Origin: Rhododendron vialii
Taxonomy: Eukaryota; Streptophyta; Magnoliopsida; Ericales; Ericaceae
Direction of reading: 5' to 3'
Assembly: GCF_030253575.1 (NCBI RefSeq)
Contig: NC_080568.1
Location: forward strand, 33,537,501 to 33,601,500
DNA length: 64,000 nt
The notes under the pieces were generated by a model, which worked only from the letters and a program-made list of their open reading frames with translations, was not told where the DNA came from and did not search any database. Both the position numbers and the translations under genes were made by a program. The stretch's first letter is position 1. Every line of letters begins with the position of its first letter. Shown here piece by piece: positions 1 through 12,459 of this stretch.

Positions 1-134
1 ATGACCAAATTAGGGTAGATTCTGTCCCTTTACGAAAATTCAATTCCAAACGAGCATAAGCTACCCAAAAGTTCTTAATGTGGGCAGTATTTGTAATACC
101 TGTTGTCTTGTGTAATGGCTTTATTTTGTTTCAG

Positions 135-190
135 GTGATTGGCATATGGCTTACATGTGCATGTACAAGGCTCGTCTTGTTCCAATGTAA
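135..190 (+). CDS. possible last exon of an unidentified gene (5' part outside window)
   Basis: A T-rich tract ending in TTTCAG at 129-134 is followed by an open stretch reading GDWHMAYMCMYKARLVPM and then TAA at 188-190. The first codon is split, so two bases of it lie in this exon. The clean 3' splice site and the Met/Tyr-rich ending look like a terminal exon, and the next 500 bp would be 3' UTR. I do not recognise the family, and 18 residues cannot prove coding. The rest of the gene would lie before position 1. Confidence 0.3.
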
Positions 191-509
191 TGTTTTTGGT
201 TTCCCTCATCTTTAATTGGAACACTCAATTGGTTTACAGAACACTGGGTCATGCTTGATCCAAAACTTGGAGTCTAGATATAGTTTTGATCAGTTGATTA
301 TAGACGATGTATTTGTTGTACCCTTTTGTTGAAATACGGGTTGGTTTGTTGAACTTAAGCACTTAAAGTTCGAACTTTACAATCAATACCAGTTGAGGGG
401 GCTATGTGCTCATTTCCTGGATGTTCTGATTCTTCTGTAGAGGAGAGTTGTTCACAAGAAGTGGTTTTCATCTCTTTCTTGTTCCAGTTCAGAAGAGGTA
501 ATTCCTTAA

Positions 510-713
510 GGAACAGGAATCAAAGCAGTTTCTACAAAGTTCCAGCAGTTAAATGAAGATGGCGCAATGGTCCATGTGCTGCCTATTGTAGCAATGGACC
601 ACCAGCACCGGTTCATGAATGATGATTCTGTCTTATTCGGAGAACATGACACCATGTTTGCCACAGATTCAAGTGATGTGGGGAGGATACGATTGTTGAA
701 GACAATTTTATGA
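510..713 (+). other. short open frame without ATG, uncertain
   Basis: An in-frame stretch of 67 codons runs from just after a TAA to TGA at 711-713 and includes VHVLPIVAMDHQHRF and MNDDSVLFGEHDTMF. The composition resembles coding sequence, but it has no start codon, no convincing splice acceptor and no recognised domain. It could be an exon, 3' UTR of the preceding gene, or chance. Confidence 0.15.
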
Positions 714-2082
714 TATCCTATCCTATTCGATGTGTTTGAAAAATGATATAGTGACCTATCTTGTCATTTTTGTGCACCTTGAGTAGAAAAACTCACTTGC
801 AACACGGTTCAATCACCGTGCCCCTACTTGCTCCGCATCAGGCGAATGAATATTACCCACTTGTAAGGTGATTAAATAGCATTGGGTATCTTAGAAGAGT
901 AAATTTTACTAGTACTATTTTAGCCACACAGTTGAAAAGTAATGCGAAATGATCTGTGGGATCAACCAAGTTGTTTTCACATCCATGGTTCGTCTGGCAC
1001 TATTTTCTTATTTGCCTTTCTGCCCAGATTTGAGGTTCAGAAAATTGAAGAGACAAAAACGAGAAGAAAAGCAAAGAAAAGGGCATACCATTTGTTTGGT
1101 AAGAAGTGCGCTGTGCAGCAAACCATTTTTTTTTTTTGGGTGGATGCACAGTCCTCGTGTTTTTGCTTCCTTTGAGTTTCAATTCAATGAGTTTGAGTTG
1201 TGACTTAATTTGGACGTTTTTATTTAGAGAGGAGGCAAGAAATTCATCATAACAGAGGTAGACAAGAAAACAAACTCACCGTGTGCAGCCATTACAAGAT
1301 CACAATGTAACGTATAACCTATTCCATACAAGTACGAAAAAATTCATCTGACAGTCGTTCAAAAGCCCAAGCAACGAGTCAAGTTTGGAATCATAACTGG
1401 AACTCCAAGGCAGCCTTCCCTTCTACATGTTCCACCCTTTATGGAAGCTCAAAAAATATGCAATTTTTGCAACCAAAAAGCTCAGGTTCAATTTTGTAAC
1501 ATGCAAGCAAGAACAGAAGGAAAACAATCGAAGCCACAGCCCATTGCACCGTTGTTACAAAAGTCCTTGATTGACTATAACAGAACTACAGTTATTATCC
1601 TAAAAAAGAATTTCAACCGTACCCCTAGAAGAATTAAATATAAGCTTGAAATCACTGAATGTTTTCAGCAGCTTCTTGCAAAAAGTACCAGAAAAATGGG
1701 GCAAAAACTACATTTATCTTAAAACTAGTGGCAGTATTGGACATTCTGTTGTAGGAGAGCTACAATCATATTTTCCTGATTTCAACCCAACAAAATAGAA
1801 AACAGATCCGCATCTTTCCTTTGAGAAGAAAGGGCTAAAAATAAAGAAATCGAGGGTGATCACACCGCCAGAAAGCAATCTGCTTAGCCAGTGATAGAGA
1901 TGAGTTGCTTTGACTTGTATTCTGCAAAAGTGGCTTCTAAATCTTCATATATAGGAGGCCCTGGAAATGTGAGAAACCTTTTTGAAGCCTCTCATGCTGC
2001 CGGCGAGGGCGCAGAAGGGAATAGTGCTTTCTCCAATAGCAACCCAGAAAAGTTTAAACACGCGAAAATCGATTTCTCATCT
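714..2082. other. intergenic / 3' flanking region
   Basis: No gene recognised. The part nearest 2082 (about 1740-2082) is likely 3' UTR of the minus-strand PP2A B55 gene. Short open frames here (942-1203, 1441-1722) overlap A- or T-rich sequence and show no family resemblance. Confidence 0.5.
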
Positions 2083-5000
2083 TCATGCATAGTACATGTA
2101 CAGGCTGTTTGCAGCAGCACAAGCAATTGAGTTTTCAGTTGGGTGCCATGCTAGGTGGAGCAACTTTGTTGTGAAGTCAAAAGAATTTCCATTTGCGTCG
2201 ACACCTGGGCTTTCACCTCCTGTTATGAACGTTCCTCCACAATATTTTAGCACACAATAGATGCCCCTATGTCTAAGCGTCAAAATAAAGTTGGAGAGAG
2301 AGAGAGAGAGAGTGGGGCAGGCGGAGAGAACTGACCTCTTCTCACGACACGGGTTATACTGCCAAGAGATCTGGAAGGCCTTGATGGGGTCGGAACTGGT
2401 CTCCTACAAGGGAAGAGCAAAGTTTCTATAGTTATGACTCTGAAAAGGTGAAATTAGAACTAGGCAGAAGAGCTTTCCGGGTGAGTACTACTTCCACACC
2501 ACCACTTTCATGCAACCCCAACGACAGCACTACTTCCTGCCACCCTCCCCCATAGCCACAACTACCATCATTTCAGGGTAACAGGGTTGCAGCCAAACAA
2601 ACGAAATCATTGTCCATGGAAACATCTTTCACATAAAATTGCTTTTCTCATCTCTACCAAAAGAAACAAAGCAATACTTAAAAGTCTTGAAACGTCTGCT
2701 ATGATACCTCATCGGGTTTTTGCTGGCTTCCAAAGTCGTTGACTCAGTACTGCCATCAGCACAACCAAAGACACGGAATAGATTGCTGGAATCACATTAA
2801 TTTTAACATTAGATCATGTGTGAACAAAATCAACAGCAACAGGGTTAAAATAAAAACAGCAAAATGCGAACTGACCTGTAAGAACCTGTTGCCACGCGCT
2901 GCCCATCACCACTCAAGCAACACTCGAATTTATCAAAGATGGAATCATTTTCGTATAGATCACATAGCTGCACAGAAACAATTACACTCATCTTCCAAAC
3001 ACTACAAAACAGCAAAAAGTTTTTCACACAGAGACAAAGAAAGAAAACAAGTAGTTACCTTAGGTCTGAGATATTCATGAACCTGGAAAGTTGACACTGG
3101 ACCTGAATCCATATTAATATCCCACAACTGAAACCAAGTAAAAAAAAGGAGATGAAAATGTGACCAGGGTTCACTTTTAGAAATGGCTCTACAAGGACTA
3201 AGGCCATTCAAATTGGTTTCAATTTCCACTCCACAGAGGTTTTTACATTTCAAAGTAACGACTAGCTAGTTTGGATGCATAAATTGTTCAGTTTCTTCCA
3301 TTTCAGCGTAAAAGATTCCATCATGCATCCCAAAACTTTACATGCTTCTGGGACCCCATATGCAGTCTATAAAGGACGGACGATTCCTAGTTCAATTGAA
3401 ATGCAAACAGTGGCGGAGCCAAGAAATGAAATCGGAGGGGGTGGAACTATGAAAGGAACTTTTGTTAGGTGAATTTTCAAGACTAAATCCAGTCATTCAA
3501 GCTTTTATTGAACGGTTTGATAAATTGAAGAATTAACATATCATCCGAAAACATGCAATGTCATTACCACACGATCTCACTTCCATAATTTAGGGTGCTC
3601 AAAATAAAAAGAAATTGGGCTCTATGGACTAGCATTTGTTAATTCTTAAGAGATATCGTATTACTATGAAAGAATGAAGTTTAAACTTCAGCCAAAGTTT
3701 ATGATTCCTGAATACAAACAAGTTGGTATTCAAAACTTTATGTCGTCGACCAATAAAATGTTCATGCTCAAAGCTTCCTCAATAATTAATTGATATACAT
3801 GAAATATAAAACTTATGTGAATAAGAATAGTCCAGAAATACAAGAAGGTAAATATGAATTTAGGCCGCAAGAGGGATTTCTTGTGAAATCCCTAGCCCCA
3901 GTGTGGATGGCCTACCCTCGATCTGACCGGGAAGGAGAATAATTGAGGTGCACATTTAAGCTGTAGCCCTTACGTTGAAAACAAAAAAGATATATACCCT
4001 ATGAAGAACCCAAAAAAAAAAAATTGCAAAAAAAAAGGTGTGTTGGGGGGGGGCCCTCACCAGGCCCCTTAGTAACTCCACCAATGCATGCAAACAAAAT
4101 AAAAACCAAAATGAGAACTGCAAAAAAATACTGGTAAACAGCAGATGTTCTAAATCTGAGAAGTGTCTAAAGAAACGTGCCAGATGCATTTCCCATTCCC
4201 ATAGCCAAGTCACGCACATCCAATGGGTAATCCACAGAAATTGACGCACCCTCTTTGGTCTACATTACTTCCATTTTTGGTTTTCCCATTCTACATATCA
4301 TCTGAAGCTCACTTTTCCATGTCAACTCTTTGTAACAGACGAAGAAGCATGTTGTTTGCATAAATTTTTTACCAGGCATGCCAAAAAGAACCAGAGGTGC
4401 TACTGGTACAGATTTTATATCTGTACCAGTATGTACAAATCCCTTTTTGGTCCCGTTTTGAGTCTCAAAAAAATGATCGGAACCACTAATTTTGTTTAAA
4501 ATAATTTTTTTTACGGCTCCTAAAAAAAATAAGCTCAATCCGGTATCGGTTAAGGCGTCTACAAAACGTTCAACTTTGTTCCCAAATTCACGCCTGAATT
4601 CTAAAGCAAAAGTTTGGATGTTTTGTAAATACTCTTGCCAATACCGGATTGAGCTTATTTTTTGCAAGGACCATAAGCAAAGTATTTTAAACAAAATGAG
4701 TGGATCCGATCATCTTTTTGAAATCCAAAATGGGTCGAAAAAAGGGTTTGTACACACTAGTACAGATATAAAATCTGTTCCTTTAGACTTTCTGAAAAAG
4801 AACTCCACTCCATGGCGTATGTATACAAAAACACACACTCAGTAAATGACAGGTTAAAAAAAGCTTTGTAGAAGCACAAAGCTTGTCTAATAGCAAAAAA
4901 AATTCGAACCTTAAGAGTCATGTAATCACGACTAAGTATGTATCTTCCTTCCCTTCCAAATTTAATATCTGAAATTGATGCAATTATTTCTGTGAAAAAA

Positions 5001-5949
5001 GATCTTGAACCAGGTGCCTCTTGTTCCTCAAACCTGTATCCAAAGAGTATCATCATATGCTCATACTCAGGGAATTTAAAAGTTCATCAGATGTAGTAGG
5101 TATCAGGAGACTGAAAACAATGCTTCCTTTTGCCCCTTTTGTCTATATTTCCAACAGGGAGCTTCGACAGTTCTACAGAAGCAGTAACTCCTAGATATAA
5201 TTCCAGCTTTGCTATTAATCAGCTCAATAAGGGAATGAACAAAGGACAACAGAAACCGCAAGGTAACTTACAATTTGGTATGTGTATCACATAAAGCTGA
5301 TTGCCGCAAATCAATAAGTCGAATTGACCCTTTTGAACTACTATACGCCAACATGTTACAATGGGTAGGATGAAATTCTGCTGATGTTATCACCTCTGCA
5401 ACAAGTTATAAGCGTTAAAATTCAAGGCTATTGTGATCAAACAAATAGGTTTAGATATATATTGTACAACTAATCAATTGCATAAAGTGATACTTTAGGG
5501 CAGTTTGGGAAATGCAAAGTAGAAATCCTGCAATTGTACGAGGAAGGTTACTGTCCAAAAAAAAAAAAACTACAATGAAGGTCAATTTCTCGAATAGTTT
5601 ATATCTTCACAAGGGACCAGTGACCGTTCAATTTAGTCATGGTAAAAAACCAATTCACACGATTTTCTAGGGTTGTGTACAGTTTGGATCGGTTCAGATT
5701 CTTAGAAATCCGAGGACCGAATCACGAGTCACGGTTCTAAGAAAATGCAATCCGTGTCCAAGCCAAAAGTTCTACGGTCCGGTTCCGAACCAATCTGTGA
5801 GTCACGGTTTGGTGCCGGTTTGTATCCACATATAACATATAAACTCCACATTCCTAAGAGTGCAACAAACTCATTCCTTATGGTGCAGCAAAGTAGCAAA
5901 CTCATTCCTTATTCCTAATAGTGTAGCAAACAGCAACCAAAAAGCCAAA

Positions 5950-5991
<42 letters not shown>

Positions 5992-7112
5992 ACCAAATTC
6001 TTGCATAATGCAGCAACTTTCTAACTCCATATTCCAACATCAACCAAATTCCAACATCAAATTATTACATTCCACATTCCTAATAGTGCAGCAACCAAAT
6101 TATAACTTAATACTTAATTTACAAGTATAGGTAGAATTATTTATTAAATATTGCAAACACATATATCAGTCCCCTTCCTATTAATGGCGACCTTATTCAG
6201 CAAAATGCGGACCTCCCCTTTCCCGATCAAATTTTGATGATCCGAGCCGTTCAATGTGATCAGAACATGATTTTAGGGGTCTCCGCGAAAAATCAGCAAA
6301 AAATATTAAAATATGACCTGGAAGTCCATCCGAGCAGTTTTCATTGAACGATTCAATAAAAAACTATTCAAATCAAGCCCTTCCCGATCATATTTTTTGC
6401 CTCTTAAAATCACGTTCTGAACACATTGAACGGCTTGGATCATCAAAATTTGATCGGTAAGGGGAGGTCCACATTTTAACAAGTTAAGGGTGCCCTTATG
6501 TGAAGGCTGGTGCACATAAATATATATTTGTATGTACAAATATAAATATCTCACGGTCCAAGTCGGTTAATCCACGGTTCCAAAATGAAAATCTGTGGAC
6601 CAAACTATATCTCACGGTTTTATAATTTTGAATCCGTGTCTCGACCATTAATCCACGAATCGGGACCAAAATGTATGGATAGGTTTAATTTGGTCCAGTT
6701 TTGCGGTTCACCGAATTTTTTGTGCGGCCCTAGAATTTTCTATGTTCCTTGAATAGCCCTAAGACAGTTCACAACATGAACAAAAAACATTATAGCACCA
6801 AAAGGGAGGAGAAAAATGTCTAGAAAGACATAAAACTAGTGGTGACATAACAAAAGCTACAACAAAATCTAACTTATCAAACCAGACCCTTATGTAACTT
6901 GTACGTGAAAACCATGTGCACAAGAACGAAAAAGTATTCAAGGACATCAAAATTTCATTTGGAAACTCTGATAAATATGCCAAGGACCATACCAGTTAGA
7001 TCCTCCATGTTTGCAGGCTTCACATCAACAATATTGAAACTTTGATTGCTAATTTCCAAGTTCCAAAGATTTATTCGTAGATCGTCAGCAGATATGAATG
7101 TTTCACCATCAC

Positions 7113-7153
<41 letters not shown>

Positions 7154-9965
7154 AATAAAGAACGAACATAAAGTTTATAAGTCCACACGGTGACAAAACA
7201 AAGTTATACCTAGCAGTTTCAAATGATGAAATGTCAAATTTAGTAGCACCCGAATTATGCACAAAGCAAAGATGATGCTCCCTTTCCCAGAAGAGAAACA
7301 AGTACATAAATGCAGATGTCATAACACAACCCAGAAATAATTCCCCCGGAAAAGGTCTCCATCTACTGTAGTTCAAAATTCCACGGCAAGACGAACTAAA
7401 AAATTATACGCAACCGTGTCCTGATAAATTGGACGTTGAAAATTCAAACATCTAACTATGAAGAAGCAATTGAAGTTAAGCTCAAGCCAAACACTGTGCC
7501 TATACAATATTATAGCACTTCAGCCAGCAAATTTTAATAGAATATTGGGCAAGAAAACTTCTCCGTTTCTGTACTTTCCAGGCAGCAGACCAGTTCTAAA
7601 CAACATACAGCATTTATTCTTTGAATTGCATTAAAGGTCCTCTATTTCGATAGCGCTCAAAGAATGAGTTGTTCTTATTTCAACCCTCTTCGATAGTAGT
7701 AAATATGAACTAGTTTAGCAGTGAATAACCTTCAATTGAACTGAAATCTGCATAAATTCAATGGATCTGCGTATAAAGAGAAGCACAAATGCAAGTATGA
7801 TTATGCTATCTATATCCTCTAGTTCAATAATCCATGTCAGACTTCCTCTCCCCCTTTTCCTATCTTCAGCCACAGGATTCGGCATTGAAAATGTTTGTTA
7901 GTTGCGAAAATGAGAGAATAATAAAGTCTTTGATCTATTATTGCTATAATCTAGCAACTTTAACCTCCAGAGACATGAAACAAACACAAACATCAATAAA
8001 TGCGAGAATGGAAAGTAAGGTGCATTTCAAGTTAAAAAAAGGCGAATCCCCACCTGTTATTTGAAATAGAATTAATATGATAGTCATGTGCATGGGCGTA
8101 AACCCTTCTACATCTTGCCAGAAGGCTGGTCTCGTGACTGGTTACCTGCAAAAGGAATGAATGGAAATATATGAATAACTGATTTCATCAGTGTCTCGAT
8201 CGGAACATGTTCCAAACATACCCAAACTTTTGCTTCATAACAAGCATACCGCATGTCTGTATGATAGTAATTATTTACAACAAAAAGGTTGTCCCATAAT
8301 TGATTTTCTTTGAACAACAAAGAGACGGACATAAGTAGATGATTTCAAATGAGTAAAAACCAAAACAACGTAGTTTCGGAAGTCTAAGGTGGTCAAATTA
8401 AAAGTTATGCCTTGAATTCTGCAAACTAAAGGCCCCTTTCGTGCAATGCACATCAAATCTCCTGCCTTGATCCTGGTCAAGGCCGGTGGCATCATAGGTG
8501 GAACTCACTGACCCTTGTTGCTTCCTTTTTCTGTTGTTTGTTTTCTTCATTTCAAATTATTAGTGAGCCTTTCCACAATTTCAAAGTGCACATTCCTGAA
8601 TATGGCCGGCTAATTTAGGATTATTTTGATCTAGTAGTGTACTTGAGCAGCATCAAAATGTCATTACAGGAGATACTGGTGCTTATTCAATGTTTATTTG
8701 AATGCCTTTATTACAACAGGAAATTAGCTTAGGTAGAGTACAACTACCACAGGTAAACGTAATGATGGAATGCCCCCTGGCGGGAATGGGAAGTCAATGC
8801 AAGATCTATCTGGGTAGCCTCCATTTGCAAGGTGTGATCGAGAGCTAGAGGAGACACTTGAACTCGGAACACCACCGTTTCCAACAGCTTTGGAAGGGTC
8901 AATGTTCATTTCAGAAATTTTCTTGACCTTCTTTTCTTGCACCTGTTGAAATCAAGTAAATAGCAAATAAGCCACTAAAGGGTGAGACAATCCATCCAAC
9001 TCTCCAATCATAGATGACTAGTGTCAAAAAAAAGGTATGGACGACTGTCCTTGACAACATTTCAGAATATTTGCAATCTAACAAGTGTCAAGTACGTAAA
9101 ACGAATTTAACAGCATTTAGCAAGTGGTGTCACATTCTCTAAACTGGATAAAAGTTATAGTCTTATAGACGCTTATACAAAACTATGAGTTAGTGTTGGC
9201 TTTCACGTATTTTTCCAAGACACAGATAAAGGCCTAATTTATAGATTTGCGATAACTAGATCAAATAAAACAACCACCGAAAACCACGAAAGAATTCAAA
9301 GTTCTCACCTTCCAAAACTTAATAGTTTTGTCATTGGTAGATAGAAGAAACAGGGCCCCATTAGCTGTTTGGCACCATCTTATCTTGTTGATTTTCTCCT
9401 CGATCTCTAAACTCTTAAGATAATCAAACTGGACACACAGAGACACAAACAAAGGACAAATTAAAACAACCCAGATCAAGAAAAGAAAAGATCCTAAAAG
9501 CAAATGAATACCTCAGGTTCGTGGCTCTGAAACTCGGTTTTATAACGGAACTCAGGATGTCTACTCAATGCATAGTCCATCCTCTCTAGATCTCTGCGGC
9601 TTCCACCATTCTACACCACACAGCAAAATAGTAGATAATAACAATCAACAAGTAACACTAAGTACTATATCAGGCTGATTCGATGATAAAAGCCAAAGAG
9701 CAGTGCAACTTACATCTTTGGTGTCGGTTCTTTCAAATAAAACCACCCTACCCCCACGATCACCAGTAGCAAGGTGGTCACCAGTTCTATCAAACTCAAT
9801 AGCTGAAATGATATCAACTGCAAAATAACCACATCATTCCATGGAAACAGATTAGGAACCCCACAAGAGCCTGCTAATATTCACCCGAACAGATTGCTTC
9901 AGCTATTATGTAAGTCCACTTGCAAGGTTGAACAAACTTTACAGAAGTGTCCATTATCACACACA

Positions 9966-9998
<33 letters not shown>

Positions 9999-12459
9999 GT
10001 GTTGCTGTTGGGGGTGGTGGTTGTGGGTCAACAAGGAGGCGTCTTTTTTTTGTCATTGAAGAGGGTTTTGGAAGGACTTGTTGCTTACTTGGGAAGAATC
10101 TCAAGCGTGCCAGACTCCGAGTGGGAAGGAAGCCAATGCACGATTGGAAGCTGGATTGGTTACTTGGCTGTTGGCCTTTTTGTCTGTAGTGTTACAAGTT
10201 TTGGACAGAGGAGGATAGCCCTTATTGGAGGAGGAAATGTAATTGCAATTTTTGAGTTTTTACATTGTCTTCTCTCTTTCAAGCCTGGGGGCAGCCTCAA
10301 GCAGATGGTTTCCAAGAAGTATGGAAGGAGGGGCCACCCACCAAGGTGACCCTTTATGTTTGAGCAGCGACTCATGGAAGATTCTGCCGATCAACAACTT
10401 CAGCTGGAGACGGCATTTCTTGGGTGAACTGGAGCTGTATGGGTATTATCAAGAGTAAAATTCATATCTTCATATTCATTTTCCATTTGCCAAGGCCCTT
10501 TGGAATTTGGTTTTCATCGAGTTTCTGATTTATTGGGTGCTTGACATGACAATCGTAGTTGTGTGATGAGAGTTGGTGGGTTGCAACGGTAGGAAGGCAA
10601 ATAAGGAAAGATTGGTGAGTTGGTGGGTTGGTTTCGATGGAACATAATAGAAATTCCTTTCACAATAAGGAGGAGCCCCTTTCCGGGAGGAAGGGTTGAT
10701 TTTTGCTCATTTTGGGTAGTTGAGTGACATAGTTAGTGGCCCCTAGCCTTGGTTCTATGGTAGATTTGTGGGTTCCCTTCACAACTAGAATGGTGGGTGT
10801 GTTTGTTTCTCACGTTTTTCATTCCTTATACGTGGTTGTTTCTTTACCTTTTATCAACCGCGGGCATTCCTTCATCCTTTCACACACACGTGCACACGCA
10901 CACACCCCGTACATGAATATTTGTGTGTGCCATTAACACATTTGATATTATGACATTTACACTGTCCAGATAGTTGTATGCATTATCTGGGCACAACAGT
11001 ATCAAATATGAGCCTAAAAGTACAAAAAGGGAATCGGTTGGAACATGATTACAGTAGTTTCAGGAGCAGGTAAGAGGAGCACTTATTTAAGGTTCAACAA
11101 TTTGGCAGATTGGCGAACAAAAAGTGATGATCGGAAGCTAACTAATGTTGGGTCAGAATTAAAAACAGGAAGATACATCTGCATGTGTGTGCATGCCCAC
11201 AGAACTACACCACTTTCTGATGTTCACACCTCAAAATCAAGAAAGATTGTACTCAATATCACAAGATGATATTATTACAGAGAATTCACATTTCACAATG
11301 CCACGTCCAGAACTGACAATTGTGTTTGTATTCATGCCTATGTATCCCTGTTCGTATTTTATTCTGTTGTGGTGAATCTTAAACTCTATTATTGACCACC
11401 TCCATTTAAAGCTTATTTCTCAGAGTGTCAAAGAATTACATCCTAAACAACTCGCCTAAGATGATTTTCAATCACAATTATTTCTTCTGGGAAACTTCAC
11501 TATTTCATTCCCTGATCATAATACCAATCATCCACCTCTCTCTTCCCGCATCACTTTTAGTTCAAATTTTGCCTTACTCAATTAAGCATGACTAAGAAGA
11601 CAACCAAAGCGAAGCTCGCTATTAACAGTGTTGAGATTGGTCCGTCATCTTTAAGCAACACCATGTGAAATGTGCTGAATCACAATATGCTTGATCCATC
11701 AACCCATTAGAAACCCTTTAGGAGTTGATGAAGGTACATTGCATGGTGTAAGAAACTCATCTGTTGCAACTTGAATTGCTATACAATAACTTTATGGGTC
11801 TTGCTAACCCCGACAACTAGGCGGTGGATATTATGCATATGATGCCAAATGAGTCACAATTTCACTACACATTTCACGGATGCCAACACACTGGTTGCAC
11901 TCGTGGATATAGTTTCTACACACTATCCACTGCCTAGTGAGCTGTGTTTAGCATTTTCCTAACTTCATACTGACTGCGAGCTTGAAGCAAGGCATTTCAG
12001 AAGAAAGTCAATGAATCAATAGTTATAGAGATGCACTCCAAGCAAGTACAAGAAACACAAACTTGACAAGAACACGAAAAATAAACAGTAGCACCATCCA
12101 GTCCAGCATCACACTCTTCATCCCTCAATTGCTTTACCAAATCACTACATAATCAACTGTACCCCCGAATCTAACTACTGCGCCTGAATCATCAATGAAT
12201 CAACAAATCACTCGACAATCGACGATCCGAAACAGATCGAAAACCCTAATTCCGAGCTAATTCCTCCTAAATTACGTGGATCCGAATAAATCAAAAGCGA
12301 TAATAGTAGTAATAATAATAATACTGAAAATATCATACCTTCTTGAACTTCTTCACCGGCCGTTCGTTCGCCGAAGACCTGAGAGAATTTCCACTCGAGC
12401 GGCGGCGGCGGGGCCGCGGCGACCTCCGTATCATCGCCACCGTCCATTATTTGAGACAA
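2083..12459 (-). CDS. PP2AB: Serine/threonine protein phosphatase 2A 55 kDa regulatory subunit B (B55)
   Basis: B55 subunits recruit substrates to the PP2A scaffold (A) and catalytic (C) subunits through a seven-bladed WD40 propeller. I assemble 14 exons, all with GT..AG introns: 12459-12339, 9817-9714, 9610-9512, 9428-9309, 8942-8745, 8145-8054, 7111-6993, 5395-5272, 5033-4910, 3127-3059, 2967-2876, 2785-2708, 2403-2336, 2219-2083. The lengths sum to 1545 nt, giving 514 residues, the usual size of plant B55. Family signatures run in order: [52 protein letters not shown], the plant-specific serine-rich insert [76 protein letters not shown] and the C-terminus ANSLYMYYA. The start could also be the second Met at 12447. 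The donor after exon 5 is ambiguous by one codon (8748 or 8745). Intron 1 is 2.5 kb. Arabidopsis counterparts are ATB-alpha and ATB-beta. Confidence 0.95.
2297..2313. repeat. (GA)n microsatellite in the last B55 intron
   Basis: Short GA dinucleotide run beside exon 13; on the coding strand it is a CT-rich tract. Confidence 0.8.
3408..4086. mobile_element. hAT-type non-autonomous element in a B55 intron
   Basis: Left end CAGTGGCGGAGCCAAG is answered at the right end by the imperfect complement ending CTCCACCAATG. The flanks are AATGCAAA (3400-3407) and CATGCAAA (4087-4094), an 8-bp target duplication with one mismatch. The length is 679 bp and there is no transposase. An 8-bp duplication and CAGTGGCGGA-type ends are typical of plant hAT elements. 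It sits in the intron between exons 9 and 10 of PP2AB. Confidence 0.65.
4405..4781. mobile_element. fold-back MITE (family A) in a B55 intron
   Basis: The two halves are imperfect reverse complements: the left arm starts GGTACAGATTTTATATCTGT, and the right arm, read backwards, starts GGAACAGATTTTATATCTGT. The two arms together span most of the 377 bp. Parts of the arms (the stretch around CAACTTTG..CCCAAATTCA and the GACCATAAGCAAA motif) recur in the fold-back element at 28191-28530. No target duplication was identified. Confidence 0.6.
5951..5989. repeat. (AT)n microsatellite
   Basis: Uninterrupted AT dinucleotide run inside a B55 intron. Confidence 0.9.
6202..6478. mobile_element. inverted-repeat MITE nested inside the 5653-6745 element
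   Basis: The left arm from GCGGACCTCCCC through GATCAAATTTTGATGATCC to ACATGATTTTAGG is repeated in reverse complement on the right up to GGGGAGGTCCACATTTT. Arm length is about 90 bp with a loop of about 100 bp. Confidence 0.6.
7114..7150. repeat. (GA)n microsatellite directly at the 3' splice site of B55 exon 7
   Basis: On the coding strand this is a CT tract ending in CTCCAG right before exon 7, so it serves as the polypyrimidine tract. Confidence 0.85.
9818..12338 (-). other. intron 1 of PP2AB
   Basis: 2.5 kb intron bounded by GTATGATA (donor, after 12339) and TTTTGCAG (acceptor, before 9817). Open frames inside it (for example 9894-10349) include the GA tract and show no family resemblance. 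I see no gene within it. Confidence 0.8.
9970..9997. repeat. (GA)n microsatellite in B55 intron 1
   Basis: GA dinucleotide run close to the 3' end of intron 1 (coding-strand CT tract). Confidence 0.85.

Larger units (their letters stand above)
5653..6745. mobile_element. TIR-bounded element, about 1.1 kb, with a nested MITE, in a B55 intron
   Basis: The left end CTAGGGTTGTGTACAG and right end GTGCGGCCCTAG are roughly complementary, and an ATTTT-containing word flanks both sides. Internal sequence is rich in CCGGTTC/CACGGTT words repeated in both orientations. It contains an (AT)n run (5951-5989) and an independent inverted-repeat element (6202-6478). The superfamily is not decided because the target-duplication length is ambiguous. 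Confidence 0.45.

Noticed and set aside
4260..4845. 144-codon minus-strand and 117-codon plus-strand frames
   Set aside because: Both are translations of the two arms of the fold-back MITE and share the same peptide words because of the palindrome.
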